The notes: generated from the sequence alone by a model not told the origin. DNA of 64,000 nucleotides from an uncultured Bacteroidota bacterium (GCA_903824665.1 CAIJXT010000015.1:209618-273617); one strand, 5' to 3'; shown: positions 8,569 to 17,560, numbered from the stretch's first letter. Translations and numbers: made by a program.

Positions 8569-10047
8569 CTACATTTTCACAGCATTACTGGCATCGCTTT
8601 CATTCTGCACCCTGTCTAGTGCAGTCACTACATATACTGCACCCTTTTGCTGTTTTGCATCAGCGTCCTTGAATGTTGTTTCGCGCTGTATAGATAGTAT
8701 ACGGTCAGTGCGCTCCAGATCTACCGTTTCGTTTGCACCAAACCTATAAACCACGTACTGCAGCGGTTCCTTATCTGGATTGCTTGTATGCCATTCCAGC
8801 TTTGTACCGTTTGCTTTTAGTACCGGTGCTGCGGGGGCTATGCTGTCCAGCCAGGTCATTGCGGGTACCAGTGCCGGGTAGCGTGCATGCCCCTTCTGCA
8901 GGCTGTCTTTTATCGGTGCCTTTATCCTGTCAAAGCACGATGCGCTATAAAACGAATACCCCGAATTGGGGCAGCGTTGCCTGATGTCTCTGAGTTGGTG
9001 CAGCAGTTCAGCAGGGCTTGTCCATGGTCCGCTTTTTGCTGTCGTCATCCTGTACAATCCCAAACCATAGTACACATGGCGTTTGTAGCAGTGATCATAC
9101 CACCAGGGCTGCAGCACATCAAAGGGGGCTGCTTTATGTTTATGCTCCCAGTAGAGCTGCGGCATCATATAGTCTACCCATCCTTTCTGCAGCCACATCA
9201 GCACATCGGCATACAGGTCGTCGTAGGTAGTTTGGCCGCCGCGGGTATCAGACCCTTCAGGGTCTTTGCTCTTATTGCGCCACACCCCAAACGGACTTAT
9301 GCCCAGCTTCATGTATGACTTTTCAGCCTTTATTGTGGTGTTGAGCAATGATATGAAACGGCTTACATTATCACGACGCCAGTCTTCCCTGTCTGTGCCT
9401 TTACCATATTTAGCATAGCTGCGCGTATCGCCAAACTGCTGTCCCGGTACCCTGTAAGGATAGAAATAATCGTCCAGATGTACCGCATCTATGTCATATC
9501 GTTTTACCACATCTTCTATCACGCCAATCACATACTCACGCGCCTCCGGCACACCGGGATCTATGTACCCCTTACCTCCATAATTGATGATCCAATCCGG
9601 ATGCGAACGGGTAACATGACCTGCCGGGTTGGGGTTTTTCTTGCTGTCCATCAGTGCCCTGAACGGATTGAACCAAGCATGAAACTCCATACTGCGTTTA
9701 TGCGTTTCCGCTATCATAAATTCCAGCGGGTCGTACAGCGGAAAAGGCGGCTCTCCCTGTCTGCCGGTCAGATAATGGCTCCATGGTTCTTTTTTTGAGG
9801 CGTACATGGCATCGCAGGCCGGGCGCACCTGCACAATTACGGCATTACAGCCCACCGACTTCAACTGCTCTATCTGGCGGATGAACTGCTGCTGCTGCTC
9901 CACTGCGGCCAGCCCGGGTTTTGATGGCCAGTCTATATTGGCCACCGTGGCTATCCAAGCACCCCTGAACTCCCGCTTGGGCGACTGCCCGAAAGTGGTA
10001 TTGCAAACAACAATTGAAAGAAGGAAAACGAAAAAAGAACGGAGCAT
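8569..10047 (-). CDS. Secreted glycosyl hydrolase-like 10 (GHL10/DUF187) protein
   Basis: A 492-residue exported protein. A signal peptide (residues 1-20, ending FGQS) is followed by a TIM-barrel of the GHL10/YngK type: REFRGAWIATVANIDWP at the start, then VQVRPACDAMY, HAWFNPFRAL, and VHLDDYFYPY near residue 195 with paired aspartates. An Ig/FN3-like tail (about 410-490) contains WHTSNPD and VVYRF. The family is thought to act on glycan or peptidoglycan-linked glucosyl substrates; the reaction here is unproven. Convergent with the acyltransferase gene. Confidence 0.87.
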   Translation of the reverse strand: MLRSFFVFLLSIVVCNTTFGQSPKREFRGAWIATVANIDWPSKPGLAAVEQQQQFIRQIEQLKSVGCNAVIVQVRPACDAMYASKKEPWSHYLTGRQGEPPFPLYDPLEFMIAETHKRSMEFHAWFNPFRALMDSKKNPNPAGHVTRSHPDWIINYGGKGYIDPGVPEAREYVIGVIEDVVKRYDIDAVHLDDYFYPYRVPGQQFGDTRSYAKYGKGTDREDWRRDNVSRFISLLNTTIKAEKSYMKLGISPFGVWRNKSKDPEGSDTRGGQTTYDDLYADVLMWLQKGWVDYMMPQLYWEHKHKAAPFDVLQPWWYDHCYKRHVYYGLGLYRMTTAKSGPWTSPAELLHQLRDIRQRCPNSGYSFYSASCFDRIKAPIKDSLQKGHARYPALVPAMTWLDSIAPAAPVLKANGTKLEWHTSNPDKEPLQYVVYRFGANETVDLERTDRILSIQRETTFKDADAKQQKGAVYVVTALDRVQNESDASNAVKM

Positions 10048-10431
10048 ACGTTAACTATTAACAAACCTGGAAAGAAAATGTGAAAGTAGCAATTTGAAAA
10101 GCAATGAGCAACAAATATGTGTTTCGTGCAACAGGCATTATACGCATGATTCCAATCATTACAGCCGGCCGGCTTATACTGAAATCAGCCTGTTACATTG
10201 TGTCGTTACCAGCTTATTGCCCATTGCTATGTCTGCATCCACGATCTCCTCTGTTTCACCAACAAAATAAATGTACATTTTCGGTCGCGCACACTGCTGC
10301 ACTCACGTGGGTAAACGCACCTATTCACACCTCATTTTTCACATATACCACCAAAATAAAAAATGCGCTTACTATTTGCCCGTCAAATGATTATTTTTGC
10401 AGCGTTTCTATACAAAAAATAAAACCATATT
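10048..10431. other. Intergenic region with E2 promoter
   Basis: 384 bp without a convincing gene, between divergent GHL10 and E2 genes. One plus-strand frame (10104-10445) is open but overlaps the E2 start and has no recognisable composition. The only clear signal is TATTTTTG at 10392-10399, an exact TAnnTTTG match, 32 nt before the E2 start codon. Confidence 0.5.
10392..10399 (+). promoter_or_regulatory. -7 box of the E2 gene
   Basis: TATTTTTG, an exact TAnnTTTG match, 32 nt before the ATG of the 2-oxoacid dehydrogenase E2 gene. A TTTG at 10375-10378 is too close to serve as a normal -33 element. Confidence 0.5.
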
Positions 10432-11742
10432 ATGGCGATAGTTGATGTTGTAATGCCCAAGATGGGAGAAAGCATAATGGAAGCTACTGTGCTGAAATGG
10501 CATAAACAGCCGGGAGATACCATAAAAATGGACGAAACACTCCTTGATATCGCTACCGACAAGGTAGATAGCGAGGTACCCTCTACGGGTGCCGGTGTCA
10601 TTACCGAACTCCTGTACAAAGTGAACGATGTGGTTCCTGTAGGTGCTGTAATAGCCCGGATAGATGCCGGTGGTGCTGTTGCCGCCGCTCCGGCTCCGGT
10701 AGCTGCTGCTACCGCTGCACCAGCGCCAGCCGCTGCACCCGTACAGCAGGCACAGCCAGCTGCCCCACAGGCTGCCGCTGGTTCCCGCTTCTACTCGCCA
10801 CTGGTGCTCAATATCGCAGGCACAGAAGGCATTGGAATGGCCGAACTCGAAAAAATTCCCGGCACCGGCAATGAAGGCCGTGTCACCAAAAAAGATATTC
10901 TGGCTTATGTGGCCAACAGGGCCGCAGCGCCGGTAGCGCCAGCCGCACCCGTTGCCGCAGCTCCACAGGCTGCACCGGCTCCGGCAGTAGTGGCTGCACC
11001 GCAGGCTGCACCAGCTCCAATGGTCGTTTCGGGCAATGTGGAAATTGTAGAAATGGACCGTATGCGCAAGCTGATAGCAGACCATATGGTGCGCAGCAAG
11101 GCTACGTCGCCACACGTCACCAGCTTTACCGAAGCTGACGTTACGAACATTGTAAAATGGCGCGAAAGAAACAAGAACTCCTTTGAAAAGAAACACGGTG
11201 AAAAAATCACCTACACCCCCATTTTCTTTGAGGCTATTGTAAACTGTATCCGCAAGTACCCTACCATCAACTGCAGTCTGGATGGCTACAACATTATCCT
11301 CAAAAAAGACATCAATATAGGTATGGCTACAGCGTTGCCTTCCGGCAACCTGATTGTTCCGGTGATCAAAAGCGCAGAAACCAAAAATCTGTTGGGTCTT
11401 ACAAAAGATGTAAATGCCCTTGCCAACGCAGCCCGCAACAACAAGCTGAAGGCAGACGACACGCAGGGTGGCACGTTTACCGTTACCAATGTAGGCACTT
11501 TTGGCAGCCTTATGGGAACACCGATCATCAATCAGCCACAGGTAGCAATACTGGCATTGGGCGCGATCAAGAAAAGACCCGTTGTGCTGGAAACTGAAGA
11601 CGGAGATGTTATCGCCATAAGGCACATGATGTACCTCTCCATGAGCTACGATCACCGTATTGTAGATGGATCGGTTGGTGCAAGCTTCCTAACAGCTGTT
11701 GCCAAAGAACTCGAAGCCTTCGACCCGGGAAGAGAAGTTTAA
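10432..11742 (+). CDS. 2-oxoacid dehydrogenase E2 (dihydrolipoyl acyltransferase)
   Basis: A 436-residue E2 core subunit. Order of domains: one lipoyl domain (residues 1-78, lipoyl lysine in ATDKVDSE near residue 43), an Ala/Pro-rich hinge, a peripheral subunit-binding domain (FYSPLVLNIAGTEGIGMAEL to LAYVANR, about 120-160), a second Ala/Pro hinge, and the catalytic domain from about 205, ending with the active-site DHRIVDG near residue 409. The DKVDSE lipoyl sequence is common in branched-chain or broad 2-oxoacid dehydrogenases, but pyruvate or 2-oxoglutarate cannot be excluded because no E1 or E3 gene is adjacent. It appears monocistronic, with a strong terminator 19 nt downstream. Confidence 0.92.
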   Translation: MAIVDVVMPKMGESIMEATVLKWHKQPGDTIKMDETLLDIATDKVDSEVPSTGAGVITELLYKVNDVVPVGAVIARIDAGGAVAAAPAPVAAATAAPAPAAAPVQQAQPAAPQAAAGSRFYSPLVLNIAGTEGIGMAELEKIPGTGNEGRVTKKDILAYVANRAAAPVAPAAPVAAAPQAAPAPAVVAAPQAAPAPMVVSGNVEIVEMDRMRKLIADHMVRSKATSPHVTSFTEADVTNIVKWRERNKNSFEKKHGEKITYTPIFFEAIVNCIRKYPTINCSLDGYNIILKKDINIGMATALPSGNLIVPVIKSAETKNLLGLTKDVNALANAARNNKLKADDTQGGTFTVTNVGTFGSLMGTPIINQPQVAILALGAIKKRPVVLETEDGDVIAIRHMMYLSMSYDHRIVDGSVGASFLTAVAKELEAFDPGREV

Positions 11743-11760
11743 TTTCACTCATTCGTTATA

Positions 11761-11797
11761 ACAGCAACGCCCGCGAAAATCTCGCGGGCGTTGCTGT
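11761..11797. terminator. Strong bidirectional terminator hairpin
   Basis: Perfect 16-bp stem (11761-11776 with 11782-11797), 5-nt loop AAATC, followed on the plus strand by TTT and G. It lies between the convergent E2 and DUF4159 genes and could stop transcription from both sides. Confidence 0.85.
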
Positions 11798-11816
11798 TTT
11801 GGTATATGTGTAGTAC

Positions 11817-12512
11817 TTATTGCACTTTGTTTTCCTTTCCATGGTCGCCATTCACCGTGAAAACGTATTGCACCAGATTGGCGCCCATCTGCAATGCTGC
11901 CTGGCGTTTTTCGGGTGTGTCATGGTGCACATCTGCATCTTCCCAGCCATCTCCCAGATCGGTATCGTAGCTGTAAAAACATACGAGTCTCCCTTTATAA
12001 ATGAGACCATACCCTTTTGGGGGCTTTTCATCATGCTCATGTACCTTGGGCAGCCCGTTGTTGAAGTTGAATTTCTGATGGTATATCGGGTACGAAAATG
12101 GCAACTCTACGAGCTCCAGCTCCGGAAATATCTTTTTGAGTGCCGGCCGCACATATGGGTCCAGGCCATAGTTATCATCTACATGCAAAAAACCGCCGCT
12201 TTCCATGTACTTCCGCATGTTCTTAGCCTCATCGTCGCTTACCGCCCAGCGGCCATGGCCTGTAAGGTGTACAAACGGATAATTGAAAAGCTCAGGGCTG
12301 CCTGCCTCTACATGTGCCTCCTTCAGATCAAAGTTGGTATGCAACTGCTCATTGCAGAATGCAGCAAGATTTTTCAGAGAAGTAGGGTTGGCATACCAGT
12401 CTCCGCCACCATTATATACCAGCAAACCCAGCTTCATGCCTTGTGCACATACACTGAAGCTGCTGATGGTGACAATAAATAAAGCGGTAAATAAGGATTT
12501 TACTGCGGGCAT
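11817..12512 (-). CDS. Secreted DUF4159 domain protein
   Basis: A 231-residue protein starting at ATG 12512, which gives a good signal peptide (FTALFIVTISSFSVCAQG). The mature part is a DUF4159 domain, a glutamine-amidotransferase-like fold: LGLLVYNGGGDWYANPTSLKNL at the start, VHLTGHGRWAVSDDEAKNMRKY, and GGFLHVDDNYG. The family is usually exported and of unknown function. An in-frame extension to 12614 exists but would run inside rsmE. The ATG overlaps the rsmE stop (TGATG), so it is translationally coupled to rsmE. Confidence 0.88.
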   Translation of the reverse strand: MPAVKSLFTALFIVTISSFSVCAQGMKLGLLVYNGGGDWYANPTSLKNLAAFCNEQLHTNFDLKEAHVEAGSPELFNYPFVHLTGHGRWAVSDDEAKNMRKYMESGGFLHVDDNYGLDPYVRPALKKIFPELELVELPFSYPIYHQKFNFNNGLPKVHEHDEKPPKGYGLIYKGRLVCFYSYDTDLGDGWEDADVHHDTPEKRQAALQMGANLVQYVFTVNGDHGKENKVQ

Positions 12513-13228
12513 CAGGATATCAGATTGAAAATTGCTGCGGCAGTTATAGCTGCCGTCTCGGTGCGCAGTCTTTGCTTGCCCAGCGATACAGGCCTGTAGC
12601 CGTGCTTGAGGCACAAAGTTACTTCATCGGCAGTAAAATCTCCCTCCGGTCCTATAAGCATCGCTACATCTTCTGCAGACTTTAACAGTTCCTGAAGTGG
12701 TGTTTTTGCCTCATCCTCCATACAATGGGCTATGAATTTCTGGGGGATATCAATGAATTTCTGCTGTACTTCCTGCAATGTGGTCAACTGGGACAATACG
12801 GGCAGGTAGCTCTGCTGCGACTGCAGTATCGCCGACTGCAGTATTTTCTCCCAGCGGTCAAAACGAATATGTGTTTTCTGAAACCTGGCTGAAGATATGG
12901 GTGTAATGGAGGCTACCCCCAATTCAGTCGCTTTTTCAAGCAGCCATTCGTTTCTTGCATTATTCTTGGTAAAACCTACACAAAGGTGAAATCGCTTTCC
13001 GTTCCGCTCCTGAAAAGAGGTATCCAGCACCTTTACATTGCATTTGTGGCGCTCTGCAAACTGTATCTCTCCGTTGGCAATAGTTCCTTTGCCGTCGGTC
13101 AGCATCAGTTTATCCCCTTCGTCCATGCGCAAAACCTGCCATATATGTTTAGCTGTGTCAGCCTCCAGTGTTACAACACTTTTAGCTGCCAATGTGCCTG
13201 GGTAGAAAAATCGGTGTAATTCAGCCAT
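12512..13228 (-). CDS. rsmE: 16S rRNA (uracil-1498-N3)-methyltransferase
   Basis: A 238-residue SPOUT-class methyltransferase that modifies U1498 of 16S rRNA. From ATG 13228 it begins with the family's N-terminal PUA-like domain (MAELHRFFYPG). The C-terminal trefoil knot is complete: LIGPEGDFTADEV near residue 185 and LGKQRLRTETAAI near residue 212 form the SAM site. EKATELGV near residue 99 is also conserved. The upstream neighbour is an ECF sigma gene 21 nt away, so the three genes sigma-rsmE-DUF4159 probably form one transcript. Confidence 0.95.
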   Translation of the reverse strand: MAELHRFFYPGTLAAKSVVTLEADTAKHIWQVLRMDEGDKLMLTDGKGTIANGEIQFAERHKCNVKVLDTSFQERNGKRFHLCVGFTKNNARNEWLLEKATELGVASITPISSARFQKTHIRFDRWEKILQSAILQSQQSYLPVLSQLTTLQEVQQKFIDIPQKFIAHCMEDEAKTPLQELLKSAEDVAMLIGPEGDFTADEVTLCLKHGYRPVSLGKQRLRTETAAITAAAIFNLIS

Positions 13229-13249
13229 TCCGCAAAATAACAAAAAAAA

Positions 13250-13828
13250 TTAACGCAAAACCAACTGTTTGTCAGCCACTACTTTTCTCAAATTGATAAG
13301 TGCGTATCTCATCCGGCCAAGTGCCGTGTTTATACTAACACCCGTAAGATCTGATATTTCCTTGAAACTCAGGTCGGCATACACCCTCAAAACTATTACT
13401 TCACGTTGCTCATCCGGCAAGTCTTCCACCATTTTGCGCACACACTCATGCACCTGCCTGCGCTCCAGTCCGTCAGAGGCCAGCTCACTGGTACCCATCA
13501 GCGTAGATATATCCTGACCATCCGGCAGTGTCACCGCCACCTGCATTTTCGTACGGCGGAAGTGATCCATGCACAGGTTGCGGGCCACACGCACCGCCCA
13601 GGGCAAAAACTTGCCCTGCTCACTGTAGCGACCGTCTTTTATGGTCTTTACAATTTTCAGAAAGGTATCCTGAAACAAATCTTCAGCCAGGTATTTGTCC
13701 TTTACCAGCATGAAAAGCGTAGTGTATACTTTGTCTTTATGACGGTTTATAAGCACCGAAAGGGCCTGTTCGTGTCCTTGCTGATAAGCATGAACAAGTT
13801 CTGCATCTGTAAGATTGATGAATTGCAT
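13250..13828 (-). CDS. ECF-type RNA polymerase sigma factor
   Basis: A 192-residue group IV sigma factor. Region 2 spans about residues 20-95 (INRHKDKVYTTLFMLVKDKYLAEDLFQDTFLKI and WAVRVARNLCMDHFRR). Region 4 spans about 130-185 (LPDEQREVIVLRVYADLSFKEISDLTGVSINTALGRMRYALINLRK). No anti-sigma factor gene is adjacent: the next gene is rsmE. An 11-bp inverted repeat flanks its upstream region (13829-13898). Regulon unknown. Confidence 0.93.
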   Translation of the reverse strand: MQFINLTDAELVHAYQQGHEQALSVLINRHKDKVYTTLFMLVKDKYLAEDLFQDTFLKIVKTIKDGRYSEQGKFLPWAVRVARNLCMDHFRRTKMQVAVTLPDGQDISTLMGTSELASDGLERRQVHECVRKMVEDLPDEQREVIVLRVYADLSFKEISDLTGVSINTALGRMRYALINLRKVVADKQLVLR

Positions 13829-13898
13829 AACTTCTACTTGTTTTAAACGTAATGTAAATTATCACGCCATTTACCGGGAATTGGTTAAAGTAGAAGTT
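13829..13898. repeat. Inverted repeat upstream of the ECF sigma gene
   Basis: AACTTCTACTT at 13829-13839 and its exact reverse complement AAGTAGAAGTT at 13888-13898, 48 nt apart, directly upstream of the start codon. The rest of the 263-bp gap to the DEAD-box gene (13829-14091) is AT-rich with no gene or clear terminator. The repeat could be an operator pair or a long-range RNA stem; function unknown. Confidence 0.4.
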
Positions 13899-14091
13899 GC
13901 TGCTATAGATTTGAATTTTGTTGATTAAGAGTGCAAAAAAGTTAAAATAAATGAAACTACCAAAAAAAATTAGCTGGTTTTTACAATTACTTTAACCTGT
14001 TGTTTATACCAAGACCGTAAAAAAGTAAAAAAGGTTTGCTTTACCTCCAAAAAAGTTGAAACAGAAGCACAGCTGTCTCAATTCGCCTCCT

Positions 14092-15297
14092 CTACTTGGT
14101 AAATTTCTTTTTCCTGTATTTCTTTTTAGGCTTGTTATCCGCTGCTGCGCCGGGCATTGGCGCTGCGCCAAACTGCTCGGGCACCTGCTGGCGGGGCACT
14201 TCCTTACCCAGTAGCTTTTCTATTTTACTAAACTTGAATTGCTCCTTATCTGTCACAAACGTATATGCCGTACCCTTTGTCGCAGCGCGTGCGGTACGCC
14301 CTATTCGGTGTATGTAGTCCTCGCCATCGTGTGGTACATCGTAGTTGATCACCAGATCTATATCCTCAATGTCTATTCCCCGGCTCAGTATATCTGTGGC
14401 AACAAGTATTTTCAGCTTTTTGCTTTTGAAGTCAAGCAATACCTGCTCCCGCTGCTCCTGCTCCAGATCCGACTGTATATTGCCTACCGGAAACCGTGAT
14501 CGTTTCAGCTCGTCATACAGCTTGCGCACGCTTAGCTTGCTGGAGCAAAACACCAGCACACTGGCAAACTCCTTCTGCTGCAATATGTGCTTTACCAGCG
14601 GTATCTTCTGTGGCTCATACACATAAAACACACCCTGTGCTATCTGCTCCGGTGGTTTGGATATGGCAATGTTGATTTCAGCAGGGTTTACAAGTATGGT
14701 ATTGGCCAGCTTCCTGATGGCAGGTGGCATGGTGGCCGAGAACAGCAGGTTTTGTCGCTGGCCCGGCAGGTACGATATGATCTTGATGATATCCTCATAA
14801 AACCCCATATCCAGCATACGGTCGGCTTCGTCCAGTACCAGGTACCGCAGGCCGCCCAGCTTCACATAACCCATATTCAGGTGCGATATCATTCTACCCG
14901 GTGTACAGATCACTATGTCTACACCGGTCTCCAGCGCTTTTCTTTCTGACGCAAACAATGCACCACCCGTACCACCATATACCGATATAAAACTGATTGA
15001 CGTATAGTATGCTATCCCTTCCAGTGCCTGTGTTATTTGTACTGCCAGCTCACGGGTGGGCACTATGATCATTGCATTCACAGAGTGGTCGTCGTGCGGT
15101 CCTGTCAGCAGCTTGTGCAGCAGTGGCAGCAGAAAGGCCGCTGTCTTGCCCGTACCGGTTTGTGCCGCAGCTATTATGTCCCTGCCTGCTATTATGTGGG
15201 GTATTACCTGCTCCTGCACAGGGGTGGCTGTCTCATAGCCCATGGCATCTATGCCGTCCATCAGATCATCATCAAAACCAAAGTCAGAGAAATACAA
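14092..15297 (-). CDS. DEAD-box ATP-dependent RNA helicase
   Basis: A 401-residue helicase from a TTG at 15297. That start keeps the Q-motif phenylalanine (YFSDFGFDDDLMDGIDAMGY) at the very N-terminus, as in RhlE/CsdA-type enzymes; the next ATG (15261) would cut the Q motif off. Motifs in order: AQTGTGKT (I), PTRELA (Ia), TPGR (Ib), DEAD in VLDEADRMLDMGF (II), SAT (III), RGIDIEDIDLVINYD (V) and HRIGRTAR (VI). The C-terminal tail is short and lysine-rich (KPKKKYRKKK), typical of RhlE-like proteins. Roles are ribosome assembly or RNA decay. Confidence 0.93.
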   Translation of the reverse strand: MYFSDFGFDDDLMDGIDAMGYETATPVQEQVIPHIIAGRDIIAAAQTGTGKTAAFLLPLLHKLLTGPHDDHSVNAMIIVPTRELAVQITQALEGIAYYTSISFISVYGGTGGALFASERKALETGVDIVICTPGRMISHLNMGYVKLGGLRYLVLDEADRMLDMGFYEDIIKIISYLPGQRQNLLFSATMPPAIRKLANTILVNPAEINIAISKPPEQIAQGVFYVYEPQKIPLVKHILQQKEFASVLVFCSSKLSVRKLYDELKRSRFPVGNIQSDLEQEQREQVLLDFKSKKLKILVATDILSRGIDIEDIDLVINYDVPHDGEDYIHRIGRTARAATKGTAYTFVTDKEQFKFSKIEKLLGKEVPRQQVPEQFGAAPMPGAAADNKPKKKYRKKKFTK

Positions 15298-15433
15298 AAT
15301 ATATAGATTTTGCCTTAAAGATAGGCATTTGGCGGCACATCGGCTTCCACACCCTCTTCCTGATCCCCGTATCAAATCAGTCTATAACCCTGCCGCACAA
15401 AATTTGCTACCTTTATACCGCAGTATTGCACTC

Positions 15434-16150
15434 ATGATACCCAACTGGCAAACAGGAATCGTAACCCACATAGAGCAGGTAACATCCAATACCCGCCGCT
15501 TCATGGTAAATCTACCAGGGGTCGATTCTTTTGATTTCAAACCAGGTCAGTTCGTTACGCTGGATCTGCCCATTCACGAGCAGCGCAACAAACGCTGGCG
15601 CAGCTACAGCATAGCTTCAATGCCCGACGGCACCAACACCATTGAGCTCATTATTGTGCATCTGGACGGTGGTGTGGGCTCTAAGTATATGTTTGATAAC
15701 GTCAATGTTGGCAGCGAGCTTACACTTCGCGGCCCTCAGGGTGTATTTGTATTGCCCGAAGACAAAGACAAGGAACTTTTCTTTATCTGCACCGGTACCG
15801 GTATTGCGCCTTTCCGCAGCATGCTGCATTATATAAACGAGCAGGGCATAGATGGCTACAAAACCAACCTGATCTTTGGTACCCGTACCAAGAGCGACCT
15901 GTTGTACCACAACGAAATGCAGCTGCTGCAGACCAAAAGACCCGATTTCATATATCGCCCCACACTATCCCGCGAAGATTGGGAAGGCGATAAAGGCTAT
16001 GTACACAATATATACGAAACACTCTGCGCCCAACGCCAACCTGCCCGATTCATGCTATGTGGCTGGCGCGAAATGATTGATGAAGCCAAAGACCGTATTC
16101 TGAAAATGGGCTACGACAAAAAAGACATTCACATAGAGATATACGGATAG
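15434..16150 (+). CDS. FAD/NAD(P)-binding oxidoreductase (ferredoxin reductase type)
   Basis: A 238-residue flavoprotein reductase starting at ATG 15434. The N-terminal beta-barrel binds FAD (RSYSIASMP near residue 55, with the RxYS flavin motif). The C-terminal half binds NAD(P)H (FICTGTGIAPFRSM near residue 116, and the terminal FMLCGWREMIDEAKDRI). It lacks an iron-sulfur domain. It resembles ferredoxin-NADP reductases and the reductase halves of flavohaemoglobin or phenol hydroxylase. The electron partner is unknown. Divergent from the DEAD-box gene and convergent with the VOC gene. Confidence 0.88.
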   Translation: MIPNWQTGIVTHIEQVTSNTRRFMVNLPGVDSFDFKPGQFVTLDLPIHEQRNKRWRSYSIASMPDGTNTIELIIVHLDGGVGSKYMFDNVNVGSELTLRGPQGVFVLPEDKDKELFFICTGTGIAPFRSMLHYINEQGIDGYKTNLIFGTRTKSDLLYHNEMQLLQTKRPDFIYRPTLSREDWEGDKGYVHNIYETLCAQRQPARFMLCGWREMIDEAKDRILKMGYDKKDIHIEIYG

Positions 16151-16166
16151 CCTTTACAGTATTGGC

Positions 16167-16559
16167 CTACACTTCACCAATGGCTTCCCACAATTCTATT
16201 TTATTACCTTCCAGATCTACGATGTGGGCAAACTTACCATAATCATACACCTGCATCTCCCCTATCTGTTCTACACCCTCTTTCTTTAATTCTTCCAGCA
16301 GCCATTCCAGATTTTCAACTCTCAGGTTTATCATAAAATCTTTTGCTGAAGGGGCAAAATACTGGGTATCCGCCGCAAACGGGCTCCATACAGTCTGGCC
16401 TTTTTTATCCGGCTCGTCGGTATACCGCCAGTCAAACGTAGCTCCGTACTGATCTGTCTGAAGTCCCAGATGCCGGGCATACCAGTCGCGTGCGGCCGCA
16501 GGATCCTGGCTTTTGAAAAATATACCACCTATTCCGGTTACTCGCTTTGGGTCTGCCAT
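16167..16559 (-). CDS. VOC (glyoxalase/bleomycin-resistance) family protein
   Basis: A 130-residue vicinal-oxygen-chelate protein: two beta-alpha-beta-beta-beta units, with FFKSQDPAAARDWYARHLGL near residues 14-33 and DYGKFAHIVDLEGNKIELWE near residues 105-124. The C-terminal glutamate in IELWE is a usual metal ligand. It could act as a dioxygenase, isomerase or binding protein; no substrate is indicated. Confidence 0.88.
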   Translation of the reverse strand: MADPKRVTGIGGIFFKSQDPAAARDWYARHLGLQTDQYGATFDWRYTDEPDKKGQTVWSPFAADTQYFAPSAKDFMINLRVENLEWLLEELKKEGVEQIGEMQVYDYGKFAHIVDLEGNKIELWEAIGEV

Positions 16560-16633
16560 ATAAATTCGTTTTTGTAAAAATAGTGATTTGCAATCTATGT
16601 ATCACCCTGCATCCTCAGACTTGCCCAAAATGC

Positions 16634-16663
16634 AGCAGTCCCGGATTTGCTCCCGGGACTGCT
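16634..16663 (-). terminator. Terminator of the 16689-17514 gene pair
   Basis: An 11-bp perfect stem (16634-16644 with 16653-16663) and an 8-nt loop, 25 nt beyond the stop of the minus-strand gene at 16689, followed on that strand by GCATTTTGG. The T tract is short. Confidence 0.65.
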
Positions 16664-16688
16664 AAAAAATATTTCGAAAACCTAACTG

Positions 16689-17081
16689 TTAGTCCATTTT
16701 GTTTTTAAACTCGTTCAGCTTGTCGTTTATAGGCTTTTTATTGTTGGCCATATCGTCTCTCAACTTCAGTACCTCAGAGAAGAGCAAACGCTGACTCATC
16801 GTAAGATCACTGTATTTTTTCTTGTCTGCTTCGGTCGCTGCCGCTCTCGACTTGTCGCGCAGAGCACCTATCTCTGTGTAGGCCATTTTGGTTATCTCTT
16901 CAAACACGTCTTTCGCTTCAGACAGCTTATCGTTCGCCAACAGTTGATTTAAATCGCTGACCTTCTTTCCAAAATCACTCTTTGATACCACAACTGTAGT
17001 ACCCGGCTGGGATACCTGCTGAGCATTACTATAGGCAGCTGTTGTAACCAGCATACCCATTATCATTATGAAACGTTTCAT
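16689..17081 (-). CDS. Small secreted protein, paralogue of the next gene
   Basis: A 130-residue exported protein of unknown function. A signal peptide (MKRFIMIMGMLVTTAAYSNA, cleavage before QQ) precedes a helical mature domain of about 105 residues. It is similar throughout to the product of the gene at 17122: both show F-x-x-KV...L, a second helix ending around E-I-x-x-M, an A-A-T-x-A-D-x-x-x-Y stretch, and a closing K-L-x-x-F. Same length, same strand, 40 nt apart: a tandem duplication. A terminator follows at 16634. Confidence 0.75.
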   Translation of the reverse strand: MKRFIMIMGMLVTTAAYSNAQQVSQPGTTVVVSKSDFGKKVSDLNQLLANDKLSEAKDVFEEITKMAYTEIGALRDKSRAAATEADKKKYSDLTMSQRLLFSEVLKLRDDMANNKKPINDKLNEFKNKMD

Positions 17082-17121
17082 CGTTCAGTTATTTTTAAAA
17101 CCATGCTTTTGGCAGGCAGGA

Positions 17122-17514
17122 TTAATAAATAGTTGCAGAAAAATCGAGCAATTTGGCATGAATCGCTACCCTATTCGTCGCAAGGTCTGGCTTCAAACCC
17201 CAGATCGTCTGGTAAAGATTGGTCTGGTTGGTAAGTATGGTACGGTAAGTTGCCTCATCTGCAGGCGTTGCCGCTGTGCGAATACTGTTTTTGGTCACCG
17301 CCAGTACACTCAGCATCATATCATGGATCTCGTTCCAGGTCGCTTGCGCAGCTGTGATATTACCTGCCCCGATTTGTGTATCCATGAGGTTTACTTTGGC
17401 TGTGAATGCCGCAGAGGTCACTGGTGATGGCGCCGCATATGCCGAAGCATGAGGAATAGCCGTAATACCAACTGTCGCGGTCAACAAAAAACATGATAAT
17501 AAAATACGTTTCAT
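17122..17514 (-). CDS. Small secreted protein, paralogue of the previous gene
   Basis: A 130-residue exported protein from ATG 17514, which gives a clean signal peptide (MKRILLSCFLLTATVGITA...ASAYA). The upstream in-frame extension to 17568 would overlap the menaquinone decarboxylase gene and is rejected. The mature part is helical and aligns end to end with the product at 16689, including the AATPADEATY segment. No known family recognised. The pair is probably cotranscribed. Confidence 0.75.
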   Translation of the reverse strand: MKRILLSCFLLTATVGITAIPHASAYAAPSPVTSAAFTAKVNLMDTQIGAGNITAAQATWNEIHDMMLSVLAVTKNSIRTAATPADEATYRTILTNQTNLYQTIWGLKPDLATNRVAIHAKLLDFSATIY

Positions 17515-17560
17515 CGCTGTATATTTTTTTATAAAGGTACAAAAAAGAAATAAAATAATG

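Noticed and set aside
10104..10445. Possible 113-residue gene before the E2 gene
   Set aside because: It overlaps the E2 start and contains its promoter box; composition is unlike neighbouring proteins.
10408..11655. 415-residue open frame antisense to the E2 gene
   Set aside because: It is the shadow of a GC-biased, Ala/Pro-rich coding frame; its own sequence is Cys/His/Trp-rich and has no family features.
12513..12614. Longer N-terminus of the DUF4159 protein
   Set aside because: The extension lies inside rsmE and would hide the clear signal peptide that starts at 12512.
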